Origin: a bacterium
GTDB taxonomy: Bacteria > Planctomycetota > Planctomycetia > Gemmatales > Gemmataceae
DNA length: 40,785 nt
Direction: 5' to 3'
Assembly: GCA_017308215.1 (NCBI GenBank)
Contig: JAFKFQ010000408.1
Location: 1-40,785, forward strand
Below are positions 25,745 through 32,621 of the stretch, in pieces. Position numbers and translations under genes: made by a program. Under the pieces are notes generated by a model. The model was given only the letters and a program-made list of their open reading frames with translations, made no database searches and was not told the DNA's origin. Numbering within the stretch: the stretch's first letter is position 1; every line of letters starts with the position of its first letter.

Positions 25745-26909
25745 CCGCCGCGTGCTCCGCCCTCGCCGCCGACTGGCCCGCCTGGCGCGGGCCGACCGGG
25801 CAGGGGTTGAGCGACGAGAAGGCCGTTCCGCTCACGTGGTCGGCGAAGGACAACGTGAAGTGGAAGGTGCCGCTCGCCCACCCGGGGAACTCCACGCCGG
25901 TCGTGTGGAAGGACCGCATCTTCCTCACGCAGGGGAACAAGGGCGGGACGGAGCGGAGCCTCCTCTGCCTGTCCCGCGCCGACGGGCGCGTCCGCTGGCA
26001 GAAGGACGTGGCGTACCCCGAGAAGGAGCGGAACTGGAACGAGAACTGGTACGCCAACGCCTCGCCGGCGACCGACGGCGAGCGAGTGGTGGTGAGCTTC
26101 GCGTCGGCCGGGATGTACTGCTACGACCTCGACGGCAAAGAACTCTGGAAGCGCACCGACCTCGGGAAGTGGGACCACTCGTTCGGCAGCGGGGCGTCGC
26201 CGGTGCTGTACGGCGACCTGGCGATCCTGTGGTGCGGGCCGAACGAGAAGGAGGGCCGCAACGCTCGTGGGCGACGCCCGTACTCGCCACCGTCGGCGGC
26301 AAGGATCAACTCGTTCTCGGCCTGTCGAAGGACGTGAAGAACCAGCCGGAGGAGAAGCACGGCCACCTGAAGGGGTACGACCCGAAGACCGGCAGCGAGC
26401 TGTGGTCGTGCCGCGGGCTGAACAGCTACGTCTACACGTCCGCGCTCGTCGGCGACGGCGTGGCGGTCGGCATGTCGGGCTACGGCGGCGCGGCACTGGC
26501 GGTGAAGCTCGGCGGCGCCGGCGACATCACCGCCGACCGCCTCTGGGTCCACCCGAAGAACACGCAGCGCGTCGGTTCGGGGGCGGTCGTCGGCGGGCAC
26601 GTCTACGTGGTGGACGAAGACGGCCGCCCGCACTGCTACGACCTGAAGACCAGTGCCGACCACTGGAAGGACGAGGCGAAGCTGAAGGGCGGGGTGACGT
26701 GGGGGTCGATGGTCCACGCCGGCGGCCGGCTGTACGTGATGATGCGGACCGGCGACACGGTGGTGATGGCGGCGAACCCGAAGCACGAGGTGCTGGCGGT
26801 GAACCCGCTCGGGGCGGGCGAGCAGACGAACTCGTCGCCCGCCGTCGCCGACGGCGAGATCTACCTCCGCACCTTCCGCCACCTGTGGTGCATTAGCGAG
26901 AAGAAGTGA
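25711..26909 (+). pseudogene. PQQ-binding-like beta-propeller protein interrupted by a deletion and frameshift
   Basis: Starts at the GTG at 25711 with GGGAG 7 nt before it, giving a signal peptide and ADWPAWRGPTGQGLSDEKA. The first frame reads well through LAILWCGPNEKEGRN (about 26262). Then family text resumes in another frame with SWATPVLATVGGKDQLVLGL and continues to LWCISEKK at 26909. Members of this group normally have about 20 residues between these blocks (a LLAVDKxTGKTVWE blade strand), which are missing here. So the lesion removes a blade strand and shifts the frame. Both halves have intact blade motifs (GYDPKTGSELWSC, GSGAVVGGHVYVVDE). It could be a true pseudogene or an assembly error. 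Resembles the propeller at the left edge of the window. Confidence 0.75.
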
Positions 26910-26928
26910 CCCGGGGCGCCCGGGTCAC
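26906..26928. terminator. Bidirectional hairpin terminator containing both stop codons
   Basis: GTGACCCGG (26906-26914), loop GGCGC, CCGGGTCAC (26920-26928): a perfect 9-bp stem. The plus-strand PQQ stop (TGA, 26907-26909) and the minus-strand serpin stop (26925-26927) both lie inside the arms. One palindrome thus serves both convergent genes. Confidence 0.8.
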
Positions 26929-28163
26929 GGTTGTTCGACCCGGCCGAGGAACAGGATCGTCCCGTGCCGGGCGTCGCGGATCAGGAACAGGAACGGGTGG
27001 TCGGCAACGAACGGTATCGGGTCGGGGGATTTTTCACCCGTCACCGCCGTCGCGGCGGCGGCCTCCGTACCTTCCTCGTTCACCTCGACGAACGCCTTGT
27101 GCTGTACCGCGCTGATCGAGATTCCACCGCTGTCGAGCATCCCGGTGAAGTCCGCGCCCGCGCCGAACGCCCGCACCATACCGAGTGCCTTCAGTTGTTC
27201 CGGCAGGCTGAACGCCTGCTCCTGCTTGAACCGCGGCAGAGACACGCCCAGTTGGGTCTCCCGCAACCCCGCGATCCAGGTCTTGAGCGTTTCCGCGGTG
27301 AGCTGCCGCTCGACCGCCGGCAGCCCGTCGGGCAGTGCGGGGAGAATCACCACCAATGACAACTCGCCGCCGGTGTACGGCAGTTCCAGAACCCGCGTGA
27401 TCAATTTCCGGTTCACCGGGTCGCTCACAATGCCGTTCCTCGCCTTCGCGTTCACGTACATGAGCGGCACCGTCGCGGTCGTGTCGTCGGCGAGGTGGAA
27501 CGTGGCGTCGCGGGTGCGCGTCGGGTCGAACTTCGTCTTCCACGTCCCCTTGAAGTGAATCGCGTTAGCCAGCACCATCACCGTCTGCGGTGTGATACTC
27601 CCCGGCTTCAGCAACTCGCGGACGCGGTCGCGGGTCTTGTCCTCGACCCACTTGTTGATGTGCAGGCGATCCGCCTCGTGGTTCGTGGCGAAGTCCGCCT
27701 CGTGGAGGCTGGCGCCGAACCGGCCTTTCTGAAGGGTCAGAAACTCCGCCCGCCACGGCAGCCCCTTCTGCCCCCAGAGCGCGTTGGCGACCGACAGCGA
27801 GAACTCCTTGCGCGGGTGGCCGTAGTAGCGTCCGAGGTCGCCGGCGGCGGGCACCCGCCCCTCGTCGGCGGGCAGGTGCAGCACTTTTACCATCTCGTCG
27901 CGCGTAACGCCCTTGGTCCCGGTCGTCGTCATCGCCAGCGCCGTGTGAACGCTGTACGGCGAGAGGAAGACGTTCCCCGGCGTTTCGCGGAGCTTCGCGT
28001 ACAGGTCGAGGGCGAACCGGTTGTTCGCGTCCGCCGCCGCTTGCAGGTCGTCCGTCCACGGTGGCGGTGGTGGCGCATCCACTTGGACGGAATGCCCATA
28101 GCCCACCGTCCCCGAGACGACCAGGATCAGAGCGATTTCCGGCCGCAGCACCAGACAACGCAT
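26925..28163 (-). CDS. Secreted serpin-family protease inhibitor
   Basis: 412 residues from the ATG at 28163 (a GTG 9 nt upstream is the alternative). The N-terminus is a probable signal peptide (LRPEIALILVVSGTVGYG), so it should act outside the cytoplasm. Serpin landmarks are all present: NVFLSPYSVHTALAMTTTGT, the breach/shutter helix LANAIHFKGTWKTKFD, SLVVILPALPDGLPAVE, the hinge EVNEEGTEAAAATAV, and the closing FVADHPFLFLIRD..ILFLGRV. The hinge has small residues at P12-P8, as inhibitory serpins need. The reactive loop has the same length as in alpha-1-antitrypsin, which places P1-P1' at Ser-Pro with Lys at P2. Target protease unknown. Convergent with the PQQ gene. Confidence 0.93.
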   Translation of the reverse strand: MRCLVLRPEIALILVVSGTVGYGHSVQVDAPPPPPWTDDLQAAADANNRFALDLYAKLRETPGNVFLSPYSVHTALAMTTTGTKGVTRDEMVKVLHLPADEGRVPAAGDLGRYYGHPRKEFSLSVANALWGQKGLPWRAEFLTLQKGRFGASLHEADFATNHEADRLHINKWVEDKTRDRVRELLKPGSITPQTVMVLANAIHFKGTWKTKFDPTRTRDATFHLADDTTATVPLMYVNAKARNGIVSDPVNRKLITRVLELPYTGGELSLVVILPALPDGLPAVERQLTAETLKTWIAGLRETQLGVSLPRFKQEQAFSLPEQLKALGMVRAFGAGADFTGMLDSGGISISAVQHKAFVEVNEEGTEAAAATAVTGEKSPDPIPFVADHPFLFLIRDARHGTILFLGRVEQP

Positions 28164-28244
28164 GACACACACGCGGTCGGAGACGGGGAATCGATCGTGT
28201 CAGTCATGCTGCCGCCCGTCCGCCGGGACTGCACGAAGCGATTC

Positions 28245-28330
28245 GCGTCTGGAAAGTAGTAGGCACACTCCGTGTGCCGTCGCTGAACCCAAGCACGGGA
28301 CACGGAGTGTGCCTACTACTTTCCAGACGC
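28245..28330. repeat. Perfect 31-bp inverted repeat
   Basis: Arms 28245-28275 and 28300-28330 are exact reverse complements (core AGTAGTAGGCACACTCCGTG), with a 24-nt loop. It lies after the stop of the endonuclease/phosphatase-fold gene (28333) and before the serpin start (28163), both on the minus strand. It could end the upstream transcript. The arm sequence is unrelated to the other repeats. Confidence 0.92.
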
Positions 28331-28332
28331 GG

Positions 28333-29229
28333 TCAGTCCTTCGCCGTCTTCCCACTCGAAGCACGAAGCACGGCGGTGACGGGGAAGTGGTCGGACGGGG
28401 TGCGGCCGTCCTTCGCGGTGCGGTCGATCCCGGCCTCGGCCACCGCCCAGTCGCGGGAGGCGCCGATCCAATCGATGCGGGCGCCGCCGGTCGCACCGGC
28501 CTTGAACCCGCTGAACGTCCCCTCCTGCTTGTCGCGTGTCGGGTGTGTGATGCGGAAAGTATCCACGAGCGGGGCCGGGCGGTCGCCGGCCTTGCCGAAC
28601 AGCGCGTCGTAGGGGCCGCTCCCCTCGCCCGCGTTGAAGTCGCCGGTGACGATCACCCGGCACCCCGCGCCGAGCGTGTCGGCCTTCGCGCGCAGCAACT
28701 TCGCTGCCTCCAGCCGGGCCTTCGTCCCCTTGTGATCGAAGTGCGTGTTCAGGAACAGCAGCGGCGGGCCGTCGGGTGCGGTCTTGTCCTTGAGCTTCAC
28801 CCACGTCGCCATCCGCGGCAGTGCGGCATCCCACCCACGGCTGCCGACCTTCTCGGGCGTCTCGCTCAGCCAGAAGTGGCCGCCGTCGAGCTTCGTGAAT
28901 CGCGTCTTGCGGAAGTACAGGGCGGCCGTCTCGCCGCGGTCCTTCCCGTCGTCGCGGCCGACGCCGAACGCGGTGTGGCCGGTGAGCTTGTCAGCGAGGT
29001 AGTCGCGCTGGGACGTAAGCGTCTCCTGCGTGCCGAGTAGGTCGGGGTCGAACCTGCCGATCGTGTCGGCGAGGAATGTTTTCCGCTTGTCCCAGTGGTT
29101 CTCGCCGTCCGGGGCGGTGCCGTAGCGGATGTTGAAGCTCATCACCCGCACCGGCGCGGGGTCATCGGCGGCGGTCGTGACCGCCGCCGAAAGGAGGGCG
29201 AGGATCACGGCGGGGAGGTAGCGGCTCAT
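28333..29229 (-). CDS. Secreted endonuclease/exonuclease/phosphatase-family hydrolase
   Basis: 298 residues from the ATG at 29229, which has GGAG 6 nt upstream and a signal peptide (RYLPAVILALLSAAVTTAAD). The fold's metal and catalytic residues read clearly: Asn33 in MSFNIRYG, Glu69 in LGTQE, NTHFDH (161-166), GDFNAGEG with Asp197 and Asn199, and the final SDHFPV with Asp280-His281. These are hallmarks of Mg-dependent phosphoesterases such as DNase I, exonuclease III and inositol phosphatases. Export argues for an extracellular substrate: DNA, a phospholipid or a sugar/nucleotide phosphate. Family call is firm, substrate is not. It lies between the ECF fusion gene upstream and the serpin downstream, same strand. 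Confidence 0.92.
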   Translation of the reverse strand: MSRYLPAVILALLSAAVTTAADDPAPVRVMSFNIRYGTAPDGENHWDKRKTFLADTIGRFDPDLLGTQETLTSQRDYLADKLTGHTAFGVGRDDGKDRGETAALYFRKTRFTKLDGGHFWLSETPEKVGSRGWDAALPRMATWVKLKDKTAPDGPPLLFLNTHFDHKGTKARLEAAKLLRAKADTLGAGCRVIVTGDFNAGEGSGPYDALFGKAGDRPAPLVDTFRITHPTRDKQEGTFSGFKAGATGGARIDWIGASRDWAVAEAGIDRTAKDGRTPSDHFPVTAVLRASSGKTAKD

Positions 29230-29239
29230 GGAATACTCC

Positions 29240-29271
29240 GGGCCGTCGGGCGAACCTTCGCCCGACGGCCC
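29240..29271 (-). terminator. Hairpin between the ECF fusion gene and the hydrolase gene
   Basis: GGGCCGTCGGGCGA (29240-29253) and TCGCCCGACGGCCC (29258-29271) form a perfect 14-bp stem with an ACCT loop, about 31 bp after the ECF stop and 10 bp before the hydrolase start on the minus strand. It could end the ECF transcript or sit in the hydrolase leader close to its ribosome-binding site. Confidence 0.7.
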
Positions 29272-29302
29272 TGGTGGTATACGCGCCGCGCCGGTCCTCG
29301 GG

Positions 29303-30988
29303 CTACGGGGCACCGCGGCCGCCCGCGGCGGGGACGTCCAGCTCCGTCAGCAGCGCCCGCACCCGCGCCACCGCCCGCGCGTTGCCGCGGACGATCACGC
29401 TGTTCGTTCGGTCGTCGGCGGTGATGTCCACGCCGTCGCGGTCGAACACGGTCCGCAGAGTGGTGGCGATTTCCTCGGCCCGGACGTTCTTCGCCCGCAG
29501 CACGACCGGGTCGTCATCTGAAGCCGGCCCGGACTTCGTTCCGCTGCCACCGCCGCCGGGACCGCCCATCGGCCCGAACGACCCTCCCCCGCCACCCGAT
29601 GCACCGGGGCGGTTCCCGCCGGGGACGCCGAAGCCCAGAGGCGGCCCGCCAGGCGTGCCAACCGTACCACCGGGGCCGCCGAAACCGCCCGCCCCACCGG
29701 GGAACGGGCTGAACCCGCCGCCCATCATCGGGACGTTGAGCGATCGACTGCCGCCGGCCGCCGCAGATCCGCCGGTCGGGCGCTTGAACACGAGCAGGTC
29801 GTTGACCTCCCCTGCGCCGGACTTACCCATTTCCAGGTGATCGCAGTACTCCCAGCCGGCCGCACCGAGGTCGGACAGCGTCCGCTTGAATTGCGTGACG
29901 TCCCGGGGTTGCTGGACGTACTTGTACTCCCACCCGGGCCGTGCGGCGGCCATACCCGTCGAGCCCCAGGTGATGAACCCACTCCCGCCGGTGGCACTGC
30001 CGGGGGCGCCCGACGCCCCCGTCCCGCTACCACCCGCACGGGGTGGCGATCCCGGCTGCCCGTCGCCTCCGCCGGGCAATCTGCCCGGACCCGCCGGCCC
30101 GGCGCCTGCTCCCGGCGGACCGCCCGCGCTCCCCGACCCGCTGCCGCCCTGCTGGCCGTGGGCGATCGGGAAGAGCGTCGCGCCGAGCCCACCGGCTACG
30201 AGGGCGGCGGCGAGCGTCCGCTTCGTCCAACTCAGTGCCATCGGAGTGACCTCGCGTACCAGTTCGAGAACGACCGGCGGGGCGTCGGCCCCCCGGGACA
30301 GTGACACCATCCGCCCGACGAGCCCGACGGGGACCGGTCCCGCCGTCGCCGTGACCCCCAGCCCGATCGCCCCGACGGCCGCCGCCGGCGCGAGCCCGCG
30401 GCCGGTCAGCCGGTCGAGCAGGAGCTGCCGGGCGCGGCACAATCGGCCGGTAAGCGTGCCGGCCTTCCACCCGAGTCGCACCGCCGCGTCCGGTTGCGGC
30501 ACGCCCTCCAGGTCGCACAGCACGAACGCCGTGCGGAGCGGGTCCGGCAGCCGCCTGACCTCCTCGTGGACTGCGGCCAGCAGCGCGTCCCACGTCGCCT
30601 CGGGGAGCGACCGGTCGGCTTCCCCGCCGGCCACCCGCTCCTCGCGCTGGCGGCGCCGGACGGCGGCGCGGCGCAGCTTCGTCGCCGCCCGCACCGCGAC
30701 TCCGTGGAGCCACCCGCCCACCGCGTCGCCGCGGCGGATCGACCGCGCCGACCGTGTGAGCGCGAGGAACGTCGCCTGGAAGGCGTCCTCGGCGTCGGCG
30801 TGCGCGGGGAGCAACTGCCGGCACGCCGCCCACACCATCGGCCCGTGCCGGCGAAGCAGTTCGGCGAACGCCGGCTCGTCGCGGGTGGCGACGAACCGGC
30901 GCACGAGGTCGCCGTCCGGCGCGGCCTCGGGGGCGCCGCTCAGCTGTTCGGCCTGACGGAGGATCAGGGCCAGCGTCGAAGGGCTCAT
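29303..30988 (-). CDS. ECF-type sigma factor fused to a membrane segment, WEYK..FKRP module and secretin-N-like domain
   Basis: 561 residues from the ATG at 30988. Residues about 28-110 are sigma-70 region 2 (DLVRRFVATRDEPAFAELLR, DAEDAFQATFLALTR). Residues about 135-195 are region 4 (RRLPDPLRTAFVLCDLEGVP, AAVRLGWKAGTLTGRLCRAR). A hydrophobic span at about 255-277 (WTKRTLAAALVAGGLGATLF) should cross the membrane. A Gly/Pro-rich linker leads to a module at about 353-405 beginning WEYKYVQQPRD and ending LLVFKRP (DUF4177-like). A second long Gly-rich linker leads to the C-terminal domain, about 495-552 (VVLRAKNVRAEEIATTLRTV, ITADDRTNSVIVRG, VRALLTELDVP), which reads as a secretin N-domain. Planctomycete ECF factors with membrane extensions are known; this combination is less familiar. 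Likely a one-component signal sensor. Confidence 0.85.
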   Translation of the reverse strand: MSPSTLALILRQAEQLSGAPEAAPDGDLVRRFVATRDEPAFAELLRRHGPMVWAACRQLLPAHADAEDAFQATFLALTRSARSIRRGDAVGGWLHGVAVRAATKLRRAAVRRRQREERVAGGEADRSLPEATWDALLAAVHEEVRRLPDPLRTAFVLCDLEGVPQPDAAVRLGWKAGTLTGRLCRARQLLLDRLTGRGLAPAAAVGAIGLGVTATAGPVPVGLVGRMVSLSRGADAPPVVLELVREVTPMALSWTKRTLAAALVAGGLGATLFPIAHGQQGGSGSGSAGGPPGAGAGPAGPGRLPGGGDGQPGSPPRAGGSGTGASGAPGSATGGSGFITWGSTGMAAARPGWEYKYVQQPRDVTQFKRTLSDLGAAGWEYCDHLEMGKSGAGEVNDLLVFKRPTGGSAAAGGSRSLNVPMMGGGFSPFPGGAGGFGGPGGTVGTPGGPPLGFGVPGGNRPGASGGGGGSFGPMGGPGGGGSGTKSGPASDDDPVVLRAKNVRAEEIATTLRTVFDRDGVDITADDRTNSVIVRGNARAVARVRALLTELDVPAAGGRGAP

Positions 30989-31085
30989 CACGGGTACGTT
31001 CCCACGCGGCGGCGATTCCTACAACCCCCGGCGAACCCGTTCTGCGGTCGCGCTGTCCGTGCCAGGTCACCCCGGAGCCCGCCGC

Positions 31086-32621
31086 GTGCCGACCGACCCG
31101 CGCCTCACCCGCCTCGACGAGACCCGCGTCCGCGTGGCGAACCCGCACGGCGTCGAGGTCACGCTGTTCGCCAACGAGCGGGTGCCGGTCGAGGCGGCGG
31201 CGGTCACCGAGCTCGTCGATCTGCTTGCCCTCCAGGACACGGTTCAGCAAGTTGCCGCGGCCGCCCCCGACAGCTTCGACCGCGACCCCGGCGTCGTCCG
31301 CGTCGCCATCACGCCCGACTTCCACAAGGCCCGCGGCATCCCGGTCGGCACCGTGCTCGCCACCCGCGGGTTCGTGGTCCCGCAGGCCATCGGCAACGAC
31401 ATCAACTGCGGGATGCGGCTGCACACGACGAACCTCCGGCCGGACGAAGTCGCGGCGAAGGTGGACGACCTCGAAACGGCGTTCCGCTCGCTCTTCTTCG
31501 AGGCCGGGCGCAACATCCCGATGACCCGCCAACAGCGTCTCGCGATGCTCACCGGCGGGCTCGAAGGGCTGCTCGACGCCACCCCGCCCGACCTCGACGA
31601 GGGGTTGTGGCCGCTCGTCCGCGAGCTCGGCGTCGGCGACCAGCTCGACCGGGTGGAGCGGCGCGGCAGTCTCCCCGCCGGCCGCGTGTTCGGGCTCACC
31701 GACTTCCTCGGCACGGACGACCGCCTCAGCCGCGACGGGCAGATCGGCAGCATCGGCGGCGGGAACCACTTCGTCGAAATCCAGAAGGTCGAGAAGGTGC
31801 TAGACGGGCCGGTCGCGCACGCCTGGGGGCTGAAGCCCGGTGTGGTGACGGTGATGGTCCACACCGGGTCGGTCGGCGTCGGGCACCTGTGCGGCGGACA
31901 TTACCGGGACGTGGTGCGCAAGCTCCACCCGGCGACGCTGAAACACCCGGCCAACGGCGTGTTCCTCCTCCCGGAGGGCGACCGACACCGCGCCGAGGCC
32001 GAATTGTTCTGGGACGCGCTGCACAACGCCGCGAACTTCGCCTACGCCAACCGCATGTTCCTGGCGGTGATGGCGGTCGCCGGGATGCGGCGCGTGTTCG
32101 GCGACCGCGTCGGCGCCGACCTGCTCTACGACGCCCCGCACAACTTCGTGTGGAAGGACGAACTCGACGGCGAGGAGGTGGTGCTGCACCGGAAGGGGGC
32201 GACGCCGGCGCGCGGGTTCGAGGCGATGGCCGGGACGCCGTTCGCGTACCACGGCGAGCCGGTGCTGGTACCGGGGTCGATGGGGGCGAGCAGCTTCGTG
32301 CTGGTCGGGCAGGGGAACGCCGGGGCGATGGCGAGCGCCAGCCACGGCGCCGGCCGCGTGTTGAGCCGGGGCGAGGCGATGCGCGGGTTCGACGCCGAGT
32401 TCCGCGACTTCCTGGCCCGGTTCCGCGTCGTCACGCCGACCGACCTCCGCCGCGCCGACCTCCGCCAGCGGCCGGACATCCTGGCGAAGAAGCTGGAGGA
32501 GATCAAGCAGGAGGCGCCGTTCGCCTACAAGGGGATCGGCCCGGTGGTGGAGACGCTGACCGCCGCCGGGATCGCGCGGCCGGTGGCCGAACTCACCCCG
32601 CTGATGACGGTGAAGGGTTGA
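31086..32621 (+). CDS. rtcB: RtcB-family RNA ligase
   Basis: 511 residues from the GTG at 31086 (GGAG 9 nt upstream); a GTG at 31059 lacks one. RtcB joins RNA 2',3'-cyclic phosphate or 3'-phosphate ends to 5'-OH ends using GTP and Mn. Metal and catalytic motifs: PDFHKARGIPVGT (77-89), NDINCGM with Asp105 and Cys108, GGGNHF with His228, VHTGSVGVGH with His259, HRKGAT (368-373), and SHGAGRVLSR with the GMP-accepting His420. In the HTGSVG block the family more often has HSGSRG, so this belongs to a divergent branch. It is divergent from the ECF fusion gene (97-bp gap) and its end overlaps the convergent histidine kinase gene by 29 nt. It may serve RNA repair. Confidence 0.92.
   Translation: MPTDPRLTRLDETRVRVANPHGVEVTLFANERVPVEAAAVTELVDLLALQDTVQQVAAAAPDSFDRDPGVVRVAITPDFHKARGIPVGTVLATRGFVVPQAIGNDINCGMRLHTTNLRPDEVAAKVDDLETAFRSLFFEAGRNIPMTRQQRLAMLTGGLEGLLDATPPDLDEGLWPLVRELGVGDQLDRVERRGSLPAGRVFGLTDFLGTDDRLSRDGQIGSIGGGNHFVEIQKVEKVLDGPVAHAWGLKPGVVTVMVHTGSVGVGHLCGGHYRDVVRKLHPATLKHPANGVFLLPEGDRHRAEAELFWDALHNAANFAYANRMFLAVMAVAGMRRVFGDRVGADLLYDAPHNFVWKDELDGEEVVLHRKGATPARGFEAMAGTPFAYHGEPVLVPGSMGASSFVLVGQGNAGAMASASHGAGRVLSRGEAMRGFDAEFRDFLARFRVVTPTDLRRADLRQRPDILAKKLEEIKQEAPFAYKGIGPVVETLTAAGIARPVAELTPLMTVKG

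Noticed and set aside
29330..30200. Gly/Pro-rich coding repeats in the ECF fusion gene as a tandem repeat or CRISPR-like array
   Set aside because: No regular period; these are linker codons within one open frame.
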